Source: Anniella stebbinsi (taxonomy: Eukaryota; Chordata; Lepidosauria; Squamata; Anniellidae). From it: a stretch of 64,000 nucleotides of DNA. Below, piece after piece: positions 1 through 14,515 of this stretch. How positions within the stretch are numbered: position 1 is the stretch's first letter; each line of letters opens with the position of its first letter. A program made the translations under genes and the position numbers. Location: positions 28,597,501 to 28,661,500 of the forward strand of contig JARDYH010000006.1 in the NCBI GenBank assembly GCA_029215795.1, in the 5' to 3' direction. The notes under the pieces are model-generated. The model was not told the DNA's origin. It did not search any database and saw only the letters and a program-made list of their open reading frames with translations.

Positions 1-1699
1 TATATAACTTTGACAGCTAGTTAGTTCAATCAAATTAATAAATGAATGGGAAGATAAGAAAACTAAGACTGTAATTGTAAGTGTGTTTTTCTACAAAGCA
101 AGATCTGTTGAAGTCAGTGGTACTTAGTTCTGAATAAACATGCTTAGGCTTATTGTAACAAAAGTTTATAGCCATTCTGAAATATTACATTCTGTAAATA
201 TGCTGCCTTCTATTTCTCTTTGTTGTCATCTCCACTCTGGTTTGCTATTGTTGAAAATCGGAGCATTCCTTTATGAGAGCTCTTCTGTGAGAAGAGAGAT
301 TAATAGTAAAGGTTCACAGATAGCCAGTGATCTGGAAAATGGTGGATGGTTTCAGCTCATATGAGGAGTTTCTAGTCTCACCAGATCATGTGACTAGCAT
401 CTGATTGTCTTACATTCAAACTAGCATGTTAATAGGCCATGTGTGTCATCTTCTGATATATTCTGATGTCACAGAAAGGATTGGAAAACAAGAAGTGCTA
501 TGACTTTTTGTTAACCATAGGCTCTATTACTATCATGTCATCATGAGCCAGGATAGGCACACATGTCTCTTCTTATTGCTAATGGCTTAACTGTTCTAAT
601 ATTTAAGGGATTTAGCATCATACTCATTAAACATTTCTTGGTAAGTTAAATCACAATAATTATTAGCTTTATACTATGTAGCTTCAGTTGGTACCTTGAT
701 TGATGAACAAACAAATGTATGTCATTTCCTCTAAAGTTGGTGGTCTTGTGTTGACCAATATTGCATCCAAACGAAACTAGCCACAGGCAAAAGTTTGGTG
801 TTTTTTTTTTCCATAGCTGAGGGAACAGAAAAATATTGAGGCCACTCCCCAAAAAATATTTGGAGCACTACAAATAAATGCTGCCCTTAGACTGCTGGAT
901 GATGGTTAAGCTGAAGAGAAGCAAGGAGCCTGTATTCCATCAGCCTAGAGATCATGTGGCAAAGAAGTTGGGATTGGAAGATGTGTGTTGTGATGCATGC
1001 ATCCCTAGACCCCTATTTCTGCTCATGATCCTTTGCCCAATTAAGATGTCTCCTGCCTTCACAGTTTAAATTATCCTTTTGTAGGGACAAATAAAAGCAT
1101 TTCTTCTGATTCTAATGAATCCCACCTAAAGACTCTTTAAGCTGTGAAGGGGGCAGACCTCTTAACAGGTTGACGTATCCTGGAGGAGGTGAAGTTAGTA
1201 TCAGTTACACCTCAGTGTCACCAAAAACTTTGCCATGACGCATAGAAGGATAAGTAAAAAATATTTCCCTCCCTGCTTTATACTGTTTTGGTTTCATTGG
1301 GCTGTACAACCAGTTAAACTTGAGCACTTCGGCAGATATTTGCTATAGAAAGCAGGGTAGGGAGCAACTGGAGAGAGAAACAGAGAAATAATGCATTTTT
1401 TTTCTTTTTCCTGCCCTCCGCAACCCCACCACCACCACCATAATATTGAAGTGCTAAGCTTTGGTGCTAATTGAAAGTACCAAAATTTCCTATAGTGGCA
1501 TCAGTTGTGATATTGAAGGAAATTTCTTGAAGTGGTTGGGGACTAAAGGAAAGTTCTGGAGAACAGTACTAAATCTTAATCATATTGCATTATCCATCAG
1601 AAGGAAGAAGGTTTGTGGGAGTGAATGTGAGACAGAAAGGAAAAAGCAGTGCCCATCCTCCCTGTTCCCCCCCCCCCCCCCGTTTCCCAAAACCTTCTG

Positions 1700-1945
1700 T
1701 ACTGCTTTATAGCACTCAGGTGCTTTACAATTAACAGGTTTAGAGCTAGCAGTGGCACTTCTGTTCAGGGTAGCAGGAGCCCTGAACAAGAGTGCTGTAG
1801 CACTTTAGTGCTCCTGTTTGGGATTTGAGCCAAACCCAAACCAGGAGTGCTATAGCACTAGCCATAGTGGTAGAAAACCCTCGTATTTTCAGCTCATGTG
1901 CCCCAAATAATAGCATGGTATAATGTTACAGCACTCCTGTTTGTG
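1700..1945. repeat. Hairpin-rich interspersed repeat with recurring GTGCTATAGCAC core
   Basis: The motif TAGCACTCCTG or its reverse complement recurs about four times in 250 bases (near 1710, 1792-1815, 1843-1858 and 1930). The segment 1803-1822 pairs with 1833-1859 to give an imperfect hairpin around a short loop. This looks like a non-autonomous palindromic DNA element or its remnant. I cannot define its ends or family. Confidence 0.45.
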
Positions 1946-2389
1946 CCTTATATATGGCTGGCTAGCCTTGAGAGTGCTAAGTAAACATCACAACGTTTTG
2001 TTGCAGGTTCCCACTAGTGGTGATATTTTTTTTCAGTTGACAAACTTTGTGCTAGATACAACTTCCTTTTTCTTTTTTTTTGTAGAAGTTCATATATTCC
2101 TATATGTTTTAATTAAATATTTTATTCCACCCATGTTTAGAAATATGGTATAGAGGGCTTGAAATGGTTGCTCATCTGTTCATCTATAGCAAGTAAGAAT
2201 TAGCTTCAGTCAAACAGTCAGGAAAGTTTTTATAAATTTAGAGTGTAGACTTGATATGCCTAATATCAGTAAAATAGGTGTGAGTAGACAAGCTGATAAC
2301 ACTTTTATGGATTCATATGTAATTCTGTGATATGGCAAATACACCCAAATTCTGCACTATGTGAAAAAATATGAAAATTATCTACACCT

Positions 2390-2570
2390 CTTCCAGCAGG
2401 CCTATCCAGTTGAATTTTGAGATGTTTTTAATAATGTATTTGTTTTTATTTGTTTTAACGTTTTATCTATTTTATGATTCTTTTATTTATATTTATTGTT
2501 GTTCCCCACCTCGATCTGGATGGAGAGGCGAGTTAGAAGTAAAATAAATAAATAAATAAATAAAATAAAA
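2390..2570 (+). mobile_element. L2-type LINE, degraded 3' end
   Basis: Starts with the same last-codon region seen in better copies in this window (the CAGGCCTATCCAG block, compare the minus strand near 53880). It continues through a T-rich 3' UTR to the diagnostic hairpin at about 2504-2532, here with mutations in the stem, and ends in a TAAATAAATAAA tail. It is 5'-truncated to under 200 bp and is the most diverged of four copies of this tail in the window, so probably the oldest. Confidence 0.7.
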
Positions 2571-4221
2571 TCTGATTTAGAGAATATATAAAATAATATG
2601 TAAAAATTTTAACGGGCAGTCCAACTGTTTCATTCTGTTAGAGTGGATGACACTGTGCTAGCATGAACTAAGATCCAAACTATGTCCAAGAAGAGAATCC
2701 AACTAAAGTTATGTTTGCAGAAGTGCTGGTTGCGCAACCCAATTTCTTGCACAACTGAAAGATTCGGCAGAGCTCCACTATTGGTTTGTCTTATGGTTTG
2801 TCAAATCCGCGTGGCAGTAGTTTTCATTATTTAGACAATTGTTGTTCTCAGCCTTTAAAAAGAGTCCTCAACTCAATATGCAGGGGCCAGAGTGAAGGGC
2901 ATCACCCCTTGGTTCTCATGCATGCAAGCATGACTTCTCCCTCTCAGCTATGACAACTTGGAAGTGCCACCTAATGCCCTCTATAATTTTCCATCAATGA
3001 ATAGAGAATGCATTCACATTTCGATTTATGTTTTTTGTACAGCCAGTGAAGTATGTGCTGTTTTTAATAAAAGCAATTTCTCTGGAATCCAGGTTCCACA
3101 AATCCCCACTTGCTTAAGGGTCTCCAGCCTTATGCAGGTCTATCATCTCTTCCACTTTTTGCAGTAGATTTTTTTTTTAAGCAATCTTTTGCCCTTTGAC
3201 TGTAAATTTTAATTTTCGGCTCCTGGAAAGATTGCAAACATGTTCAACTCCCTGTCCAGCTGCTTAGGTTCTTGTGAGGCCTTTCAGTAGATTTAGGGGG
3301 AATTAAGATGTGGGGTAAAGCTGCCACTTTTATCTGACAGCTCCTGTGCCTTTAAAAGGTGTGGAATATGCAGAAGTTTAGAAAGTAAAGCTTCATGTGG
3401 CGATACAGTGACGGTGAAACCTCTTCTTGCTGAATTTCCAACAACTCTGCAAGTGATAAAGGCAGAGGAACCTGGCCACTGAAAAGTGTGTGGAAATTTT
3501 AGAGTGATTCATATGACTTACACAAAAGTGGCATATGTTAAATCAGGGAGGTTTATATCCAGACCTATTAATTTGAAGTAGCAATTTTTTTCTATTGACT
3601 TAAACAATAGGCAATTCATTCAGTTTGTAAATGAAAATATGAAGGTCAAGGTGCTACGCATGTTTGTTGTGCTGTTAATAACTATCTCTGTTTCATTGTA
3701 AAGTATTTTTTTCAATTGTGGTATTAATTTAGCAAGCAAAGCACATTTTTTTTTCTTTTGTGTTTTTTGGTCTTGATAAGCCTAAAACCCGCACAGAAAT
3801 AAGTTTACTGATTACAGGCCAGTCCATAATTTATAAAGAGGTAAAATGAACGAAAAATGAAAGATAAAAAAAAAAAACAAGACATTAAAATTATATTTAA
3901 AAAACAGAATTCCAATAAAGCTGAATAATGAATAACATTCAACGTATTGGACATAAAAGCATGGCCTTACACCACACACCCATCCAGTTTTCCTTTAAAA
4001 TATAGGGCAGAGCAGAGATATTTGAGATATGCCTTCTTATTTCTCTGATGGAGCATGCATACAGACACATCAGTTCTATTCAAAAAGATGGAATTTTGTG
4101 ACATTCAGCCTAGAATGTCTTAGAAGCATGTTTCAAACTGTAAATGAAGTACTTTGGAAGGTGTTATATTTTGCAAAGTCCCTTAGTTTTGTTTTATCTT
4201 CTTTGTGTTTCCTTTTCTCAG

Positions 4222-4414
4222 ATATCTTTTGATTTAGCAGAATATACAGCTGATGTTGATGGAATTGGCACTTTACGATTACTAGATGCTATCAAGACAT
4301 GCGGTCTCATAAATTCTGTGAAGTTCTACCAAGCCTCAACAAGTGAACTTTATGGGAAAGTGCAAGAAATACCCCAAAAGGAGACCACTCCTTTTTATCC
4401 CAGATCACCATATG
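4222..4414 (+). CDS. GMDS: GMDS internal exon: GDP-mannose 4,6-dehydratase, catalytic Thr/Glu/Tyr region
   Basis: This exon encodes 64 complete codons plus one base, beginning [14 protein letters not shown] and ending PRSPYG. I recognise it as GDP-mannose 4,6-dehydratase, a cytosolic NADP-dependent extended short-chain dehydrogenase that begins de novo GDP-fucose synthesis. The acceptor is TTTTCTCAG before 4222, after a strong pyrimidine tract, and the donor GTAAGT starts at 4415. The exon starts in phase 0 and ends in phase 1. Catalytic residues visible here, by known family alignment, are Thr (4339-4341) and Glu (4345-4347) in STSELYG, and the Tyr of the YxxxK motif (4411-4413), the last full codon. 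There is no frameshift or stop. It joins in frame to the exon at 6023. The open frame reaching past 4414 is intron read-through. Confidence 0.97.
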
Positions 4415-6141
<1,727 letters not shown>

Positions 6142-9100
6142 TGAAAAAATCTGTTACTTCCCTGATGTACGTCTGAACAGGAATGCATTTATAACTACTC
6201 CCAGAATAGATTCTAAACCTGCATAATGAAAGCTTTCACATGTAAAATTGCGATTTGTTTTGTAAGCGGTTCAAAGCACTGTATAATATTTCTACAGAAA
6301 GACTATTACTTTAGTATTTATAGGCCAATTTTCAGGGTTAAGCTCCCATGGTAGTTCACAACATAGAAACAGACAAAATTTCTTTATAACTAAGACCATA
6401 ATCTACAAATACATCTAAACATTGTAACAATAATAGAATTAAAGTGGTTGTTAACTTTCCGTTTTATCAATAGGATGAGTTCACTGGTTCCCTTTGGTGC
6501 CTTTAACATATATCTTAATAACATCACATTAGTCCACCTTGGACTGATTTCATATTAAGGATACAATCTGGTAGCCTCCTTCCTGTGTTGCTTAGAAGCT
6601 CAGAGTTTGTAGGGAAAATATTTGTACAAAAAAAATGTTCCAGGGTCCAAACCAACATTCACACTGAATAAAAAACACACAAGAAAAAAGTGACATCCTA
6701 CTTTCAATTACTGTCTTCCAATTTCCCCTTTAATTTTTAATAGCTATGGGGTGGTTGGAAAAAAAGTGCAAAAGAGATAGGAAACAAAACATTCATTATT
6801 GTAGAATATATTTTGGAGAGGGATATAAAATGGATAAAATAAAATGGGGCAAGGCTGGCTCCTATTGCCACTCTTTTCCCACTTTTATTGGACTGCATCT
6901 AAATATTTTTCAGCTGCTATTCCTCTATTTCTATTTCTGAATGGCAGCAAGAAGTCAAAAATACTTCTTTTGGATTCTTAAATTTCACCACCATCAGCCC
7001 TGGACAACAGGATGTAATCTCCTTAAAAGGCAGTGTTTCTGCTATTCATTGAATTATAATTTCAGAGCATTCTATATTGATGCAGAAGTGAATCTAAGAA
7101 TACTAGAGATTCAAAGTTAATTAAGTTGGGAGAACCATTTAGGGCTGTGTGTAACAAGAAAATTTACATATTGATAACATCTACTTTCAAAGTAATTAAA
7201 ATGGTTACAATACAGCTTAACTCAACTAATTCAATAACATCCTGACAATTTCTTGCATAGAAATTCCTTAATTTCTGGTATTCCTTAAATTGGGAGTAAA
7301 CTGGATTTCGTAGGAAGCAATTTTCAGGTCAGATTGCCTCTTTAAAGAGAGTGTTATGGTTTGGGGGAAGAAGAAAGATTTCAGTATTCATCACTGCTTT
7401 TGATCTCTAAGGCTTCTTTGACATTCTACCCAGCTCTGAGACTGCTTCCCACTGAGTTTCCAGTCTTATGCTTCTCTCTCAAACATTTATTATCCCACTG
7501 GATATTGTGAGCTTGTGATTCTAACTTGCAGTCTTTGCTTTGTAGAAACTGTGTGTGTCTGTGCGTGTGCGTGTGCATGTGTACATGCCACTTTCCCATG
7601 AACAAGGTCTCTCTGTGAAAGATGCATGGAACACATTGGATGAGGCTGGTGCCCTTGTGCCCAGAGTTAATGTTAAATGACTGCAAATTTTGTAATTCTG
7701 GAAAGGAGGTAACTAATGTTTTTTCTTAGTTGCTAAAGAGCTATTCTTCATTTTCATAACTTTATCAGCATTAAAAAGCTTATTTAGTATGAGAGGTGAA
7801 AGGGCAAATTGTGATAACGCTTCCTGAAAACTGTGAAATGTTCTTAGTATATGCTTTGTCATTCAGGCACTTCTTAGAAATGAGGGGCAATTGGAGCTGG
7901 GCAGAATAGTAATCTTTACTATTACTTGGAGAGTCCAAGTGAAGGGTGCCTCAGACGATAGTATGTCCAAACAGAGAGAATTTTGGCCAGTGAAGAAGAG
8001 AAGATTCCTAGCAAAGGCTCCTAGCCAGAGCCCCTGCTTAACAGCGAAGGTGCAGCTGAAATAGCCCTCCTCCTGGACAAGTAAGGGATTTTAGCCTATC
8101 AACAAGTCCCTGGCCCAAACAGAGCATCTCCATTCTGCCCTGCTTCAACCTGTGTGACACCTCTGAACACCCTCTCCCCCAAACACATACACACACATCT
8201 CCGGTTAGGTTCTCACAGAGAGGCTGCCAGCATCCTTCCCTGCCAAAGATGAAGCTAGCAGCTGGATGGGAGTAATGTAACTCCCCCGGCTCTCCTCTGA
8301 GAACACTGACAGAGATAAGCTCACACTGATTCCAACATTCCACAGGCTGAATAGGCCCATAGCCTTCCAGACCACTCTGGTCAGATTCTGGCTGCAGCGC
8401 TGGTGCTGGGCCACATCAATTGGAACTTATTGCTGGAACAGGAGCATGTGGGTCCAAAGGAGTGCTTTTGTATAACTGTAGATTTTAGACACGCACACAC
8501 ACACACTTTGCACTTCTAATCTTAATGTTCATGTGCCTCAGTTTCCATTTTATGTGGTATTGGCTGCTAGAGAGTCAAAACACTGGTCTGCCTCTGGTGA
8601 CCCACTGGCTCCACTTGTGGTAACCCTGTCCTCCGCCCCACCAGTTCCAGTGTGCTCCAGCCGCCACTGCAAATACGTATGTTCTAGGGCTTAACAAAAT
8701 TATGCCCTTTCAGTGATCCAATAGAGCAGGGGCTTCGCAAGAACACAGTTTTGTCACTTTTCAGTTAGCAGGAGCACTGACCTCATATCAGTCATTGTCA
8801 TCATTGTAGAAAGAGGTGTAAAGGGATGAATACCAGGAGGGAAGCATTAAATAATCTAGGACCATTAAAATCACAGAAATATAGTGAAACTCAGTTGACA
8901 GAACAGTTTCTACACTGTTTACTAAAATATATAATACTACAATATTTTCCTTAATCTTTAATAATTACATGGTGCATTAAATGGTCCCTGAGCCTGACCT
9001 TATTAATAATTAATAATTAATAATTATTTCTCCATGAGCCTTACCTTCGTTAAGTGTTATATAAACTATTTAAAGAATAAATGAAGTTTAAGAAACAGTT

Positions 9101-10080
9101 ATTATAGAGGACATAAAGCTATTTGCTTTCTTTTGCTGAAAAATACCATTTATAAGGGACTGATTACACTCATCTGTTTCTGAGTAGCCTATAAGTTTAC
9201 TTTAACATGGCAAGAATGAATAACAGAAAAAAAATGTGTCATGGGAGTCAAGTAAGATATTGTAGAGGTAGGAAAACTAATTGCGTTGTTTTACAGTCAT
9301 TTGTCTTGTCCCCGTTCCCTGACAAATGACAGCTTGGATCAAAAGAGTTTAAGAGGCTTTCCTGCTTTAAAATAATGAGAACAACAGAAACTTTCAGACT
9401 ACAGGCGGTTCATAACTATGCCTTTCCTTCTCTGTCATGGCTACCTGCCAGTAATTTTTTTGTATAAAAGCTGCTTTGTATAATAAGTTATATAAACTGG
9501 CTTTGCATAGCTCCTTGATTGTCCCTAGACTTATAATAACAAAAGCCCTAAAGAGTTCTCTGTGATGGCTACCATATCAGCCTATATGGCAGAAGAATAT
9601 TCTTGGCAGGATAATAGAGATGAACAAGCTAACCTGTGAGGGGAAGGTTCACCCCAGGACAGATCGGTCATCTGTAAGCTCTCAGTCTCTCTCCACTCCC
9701 GGTACATTTAGGCTAGGAGTTGATACTTGGAAAGCTTAGAGAAGTACACTGCTGTTATTCTTCCAGACTTCTTTCATGGTCTTCAAGTGGAGTTCTGTCA
9801 ATCTCCCCCACTTTCAAAGAATGTGGGGGGGGGGGGGGAAGCGGGCTGAGGGATAATGTGGGGTAGCACATTGGCACATTTGGCTTGCATCATAGAGGGC
9901 TGCAAGTCTGTACAGCTCCTCCATTCAAGAGGGGTTCCTCGCTCAGTCAGTGTGGAGAAACTCTAGTTTCAGGTGTTTTATTTGTGTAGCCACTGTTCTT
10001 CCTTTCAATGCTATTTCGATCTTTTACTCCTCCCATGTGCCTCAAATATATTAGGTACTGAGATTATGTGCTTTCAACAA

Positions 10081-10082
<2 letters not shown>

Positions 10083-10115
<33 letters not shown>

Positions 10116-10117
10116 AA
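10083..10117. repeat. (TC)n microsatellite
   Basis: About 35 bases of TC dinucleotides with one TTT interruption, on the + strand. Confidence 0.95.
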
Positions 10118-10229
10118 CTGTATTTCTAAAATTTAGGGTTGTCAATCCCTCAAAGCAGCATACAAGATTAAAAAAACCCCACACAAAGTGGATATTATTA
10201 AAATGTCATCCTGCCTTTTCCCAACCGTT

Positions 10230-10345
10230 AACTTGTTTAATGTATTGTTTTATAATTTATTGTAAACAGCTTCAGGATTTTTAAAAATGGGAAGCAGTAT
10301 ATAAATATTGTGAAAACAAAATGAATAATAAATAAGTGAAATAAT
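10230..10345 (+). mobile_element. Probable LINE 3' tail, degraded
   Basis: The sequence running from TTTTATAATTTATTGTAAAC to GCAGTATATAAATATTG and then AATAATAAATAAG has the layout of the 3' end of L2/CR1-type elements in this window (compare 38010-38075 and 61310-61350): a short 3' UTR with the GCAGTATATAAAT block before an A-rich tail. No coding part remains. Confidence 0.45.
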
Positions 10346-12194
10346 TTGGTCGAACAGAGAGAAGGAAGTACGAAGGCAAACTAGACAGTCTGCACTTGTT
10401 ACAGATATGCCCTTCTTACAACCACTGAAGCAGGCAGAACATTCTGCAGTAGATAAGAAGAGGAAGACCAAGCAGCAATTGTGGGTCTTCTCTTAGTATG
10501 CTAGCAATAGCTTCATAATTACTGAACACATACATTTATTTAAAACGTAAATGCAATTCTATGTTTGGAAGGTATTGTCTTGCAGGAAAAAAGTCAGAGT
10601 TGAATCCAAGGTTAGTCCTACATATTTTTCATTCAGTGGTGCTGAAATCTTCTAATTATTTAAATTGCAATTTCAAAAAGGGTAGATGATGATTATTTTA
10701 TAGCAAAAGCAACATAGTGAATGTCAGAGCACTAGTGCTAATAGTGTCACACTAGTGTAAACCAATGCTAGGGTAGTGTCATTAGTGCTTGCTAGGCAGA
10801 GAAAAAAAGTAATTTGCTGCCAAATTATGGTAGCGTGGTTAACTGTCAAATTCTGTTGGTAAATCGCCACTTTCTTCCTTTGCCGAGCAAGTAGCATTAT
10901 TTTGGGTAGCAATGTGACAGCATTGGATACTACCAAAGAGTCTTGTGGCACCTTAAGCCAGTATCCAACGGGGACTCTGCCCCCACTGATTCTGTTCTAT
11001 AAGCAACACCCACCATTTGTGCAATGGAGCAACCAGACATGAGCGGATACATTTGTTTCTTAAACCTCCATCACACCTAACCCCCTTGCTTTGCCTCCAT
11101 GGTTTTTTTTTTACCTCTGAGGCAAAAGCGTGGCAAGCTTATGATCCCTTTAACCTGAATAACTGCTCTTTCGCTCCTTGGCTCATTAACTCTTCAGCTC
11201 CACTCCACCCCCACCCCTCACCCCCACTTCTCTTTCTCCGTCAAGTCAGGTCCTGGCAGATGAGTACTTCAACCAGACCATCTTTCTCCCTGGCAAAAAT
11301 GGAACAACCCTTTAGTCTGGCTCTTTGGGGGCATCAAGGGAGTACAATTCTGTCTCTGCAGAGATTCAGGCATTATATGATTTTACAAAACGCTTTGGAG
11401 CCTGGGATGCAAGGTTTTGGTTTTATATTGAGGCTTGGAGCTGGCTGCTGGGAGAGATTGCTTTTCCCTGCCAGGACCTGATACAATCCATTCAAGCCCC
11501 CAGTTCATTTACAACTACACAGAGACTTCGGGCATGTTAAATGCACTTAGGGAAAATAATCCAGATTTTTAGTGTTCTAGGAAAGGTTGAGGATGAGGCA
11601 GGGTGTCAGCAGGACAGGCATAGCATCATGTGAGTACCGTGCTGCAAATCCGCACACCAGAGTACACTAAATCGTTGGTGTGATGGAGCTCTTGAACAGG
11701 TCAGGTCAGCATAGCTCACATAAGGTAGCTCCGCCAACCCGCCCCAATCCAGAAACAAGCATTTTCAGTTGTTTTGGGGCTTCCTATAGGAAGCATTAAA
11801 TCTCTGTTACAGAAGCGGTGGTCCTGCTTGCTGACTAGAACCACTGGAGGGACTGCTTGCACAATGGTCCATTAGCCTCATTCATTCATTCATGCATGCA
11901 TTCCTATACTGCTGAATAGCTGAAGGCTAATAAATGAATTATGAAATAAACTTTCATTGGCTAGAGTCCACTTCATCAAATATAAAGGATACTTTCCAGA
12001 ATTGAGTTTAGGTGAAAAGGTTTTGTCTATATCTCCATTAAGTGGATATTTCATACATCTTTCAGTGGAAGTTTCCTTAGATAAAATCTTGCAAGTGATA
12101 TTTTTCCAGTTAAAATATCAAGTTTGCAGGATCATCGCAATACAGGTCATGAGACTTTACCTCTCCTCTTTGCCCCAATCCAGGCAGGATTAAC

Positions 12195-12565
12195 TTTTAG
12201 GCTTAGAAGAAAAGCTCCCATTGGGGCCAATGGGAATCCCCCCCAAGCCTAAATGCTGTGTAAGGCATTAACCCTCCCTTCCATGCATACTGAAACACCC
12301 TCCCTATCCCCCCAATCTCTTCTCTGATTGGCAGTTAAATTTAGGAAATAAAACTTTCCATTGCTGCTAATGAAAGTCTCCCCCCCAGCTTAATTACCAT
12401 GGAGGCTGACTTGGGGGGGTGTCACACCTGGAGAAGAGAAGGATTAATGTTATGTTCTATGTGCACAGCAAGCCCTCCTCCTAGTCACCTCCACATAGCA
12501 ATTAAATTTAGGGTGGGGTGGGGGGCTTTTACGATGCCAGTGGAAAAAAAATTGTAAGCCTAATT
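12195..12565. repeat. Three diverged copies of a hairpin-forming unit
   Basis: Units at about 12195-12254, 12336-12396 and 12500-12565 share a layout: (A)TTTAGG, then an AAGCTCCCATTGG-like arm, a centre, and a complementary arm ending AAGCCTAAT or its variant. The first unit is nearly self-complementary (CCCATTGGGGCCAATGGG at its centre). Spacing is about 100-165 bp and the intervening sequence is not conserved. The family is not recognised. Confidence 0.5.
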
Positions 12566-12844
12566 GTGTGGCATGGGGGTGATTTTCCTATAGAAGCGAG
12601 GGAGACAGAGCAAGAGAGAGTGGGGGGGAGAGAGAGAGATAACATGGGGGAGAGCGGAGGGATGTCCTAAAATATTAAATAACCTGGCACTGTGTATCTC
12701 TCTGTCCTACATTGTGGTGCATGGAGAGGTGGTACTAAGTGTGGGGCTTACTAGTCTGCTCAGTTTGTTTGTGTGTCTAGGGGGTTGGGGGGAAAGGCAC
12801 AAATCCTGAATATAGAAAGAGACAACACAAGGATCTGCAGAGCC

Positions 12845-13260
12845 ATTTTATTTTAGCCATTTTGACATTATTTATTTTCATTTATTTTTACACCTTGACT
12901 TTCCTCACAAGGAGGCCAGGCCAGCTATATATAAAAACAATATAACACATGAACACCATTAAAATCCAATCTCTAAAATTAAAAATACACAATAAAATAC
13001 AACCAAATGATCACTACAACATCAGGAAACAGACAAAATACTTGCCTATACCACAAAAACTAGTACAAACATCTTTAATTGGTGCCTGAATGACAACATT
13101 GTGGGGAACACTCAAATCACAACTGGAAGGGATTCCAGCGTCAGAGTGCCACCACTGAGAAGTCTCTGCCACATGTGGTAGCTCCGTGGATTAAATTCCT
13201 CAAGGGCACACCACAACCAAAGCCTTCCCATCTCATCTTAAATCCTGGGTGGTCAGTTCT
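12845..13260 (-). mobile_element. L2-like LINE, old 3' fragment
   Basis: On the minus strand this ends in the T/A-rich tail and 3' UTR (12850-13020). Further along it includes the complement of the PRLWNSLP-type C-terminal region near 13130-13250 (GGGATTCCAGCGTCAGAGTGCC, then CACTGAGAAG). The frame is broken and the 5' part is absent. The assignment rests on similarity to the other LINE ends in this window. Confidence 0.55.
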
Positions 13261-13573
13261 AGGGAAGACAATCCATTTAGTACTAATACTTTGAATTTAG
13301 TTACTGTTGCTGACTTTACTAAATTTGTCTGCTTCTATGAATTCATTCAAGTATGAATTGTGATCAGGTTGTTAATGTTTTCAGGAAAACTATGGTGCTT
13401 CCAGATGAGGATTTTATTGTGCAATTACGTTGCCTTGTTTATAGAATTTCATGGGGGAGATCCATGTTATCTTCATTTTGTAGCCTTCCTGTGTTTTCCC
13501 ACTGCTTCTGTCATTTTTCTTACAGACTTTTTGATTGGTAGCAGTAGAAGTTCTTGGGGATATTTTTGTGTGG

Positions 13574-13653
13574 ATTATGCCATAAGAATTGGGATTCCAG
13601 AAGATGAGTTCTCTGGTACACGTTTTGTAGAATCCTGATTCTTATGGCATAAT
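13574..13653. repeat. 80-nt hairpin with a perfect 16-bp stem base
   Basis: Bases 13574-13589 (ATTATGCCATAAGAAT) are exactly complementary to 13638-13653, and the stem extends about 7 bp further with one mismatch. The loop contains a smaller CCAGA/TCTGG hairpin. It may be a tiny palindromic element or a folded intronic RNA; size alone would also fit a pre-miRNA. Nothing shows expression. Confidence 0.6.
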
Positions 13654-13769
13654 TAGAGAAAATGCAAAACAAATTTTCTTTTACTGTTTTTCATTATTTA
13701 TTTTATTTAAAGCCCTGTTATTCTTTAAATACATTGTTGGGACTAGAAGGTGGGGACACATTTACAGTG

Positions 13770-13826
13770 TAAGACCCTTTAAATATATCAAAATTGTGTA
13801 TTTTGATGTGTTTAAAGGGCCTTAAA
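13770..13826. repeat. Palindrome with a 20-bp stem
   Basis: Bases 13775-13794 (CCCTTTAAATATATCAAAAT) pair with 13800-13819, leaving a 5-nt loop and two mismatches that are G:U pairs in RNA. Pairing extends outward through the flanking TAAG/CTTA. It lies about 120 bp from the hairpin at 13574. Confidence 0.65.
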
Positions 13827-14374
13827 TAAATCCGCCTCCCTTATACAATTTGCAGCTCTTTAGTAGTGTGTTAAATTGGAAGCCGTGAACTGTTCTTCCA
13901 AACTTTTAATGTTCCCTCAAGAAATAATCATTGCAGAATGGAAGTTCTCATGATTCAATTTAGTAGGTCAAGGCACTAAAACTCTCTGCAATCCACATGG
14001 TGATTACAGAACTCATTGCTGATACAACATATAGGTGTTGAAAGCTATTAGGTTCACATGATAGGTTCTTGCAGTCTGATACCCAAGATTGTATATTTTT
14101 ACGTTCTTTGGAGGGGGAAGCAGTTGCTGAAAAGCATGTCTGCTCTTGCAACTCGATTTACAAATTGCAGTGCAAAATGTTCCAGAATGAAAAGAACACT
14201 AATGCAAGGCCTAAAAGCAGGCATTTATAGTTTTCAGAAAAGTTCATAATAAAATTCTTGTGTAAATTAGAAAATTGTTTACACTTACTGATTACACTAT
14301 TAACGTACCACTAGCATAAGAGACCTAGCATAATTTGGCGCAGCAGGGTTCCCCAGAAAACTTGTCAAGAGTTT

Positions 14375-14515
14375 ATCAACTGAAGCTGATAAAAGGCAGT
14401 CTAGACACTGAATACCTCTATCTTGTCTAGATTGAGTCTCAGTTTATTGACCTTCATCCAGCCCATTACCACAACCAGGCACTGATTCAGAAAGCTCACT
14501 ATTGCCTCTCTGCAT
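14375..14515 (-). mobile_element. L2-like LINE fragment, reverse transcriptase thumb region
   Basis: The minus strand encodes remnants of the GWMKVNKLRLNLDKI-type block (14430-14490), the LNPDKTEVL region that follows the catalytic YADD in L2/CR1 elements. The same block is present in better copies at 46760-46810 and, on the minus strand, at 54560-54640. Because the 3' UTR fragment at 14655 lies to its right, it must come from a different insertion or a rearranged one. Confidence 0.65.

Larger units (their letters stand above)
1..4221 (+). other. GMDS: 3' part of GMDS intron upstream of the first visible exon
   Basis: No exon is supported here: open frames are short and none resembles a known protein. 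The stretch ends in a long pyrimidine-rich tract and an AG acceptor immediately before the exon at 4222. It holds an L2-type LINE tail (about 2390-2570), a hairpin-rich repeat (about 1700-1945), a C homopolymer near 1668-1681 and T/A-rich sequence. I see nothing else recognisable in 1-1690 or 2580-4100. The intron identity is inferred from the exon downstream. Confidence 0.8.

Noticed and set aside
11017..11481. 154-codon plus-strand open frame
   Set aside because: Low-complexity Pro/Leu/Ser-rich translation of C-rich sequence with no domain; likely chance in a stop-poor region.
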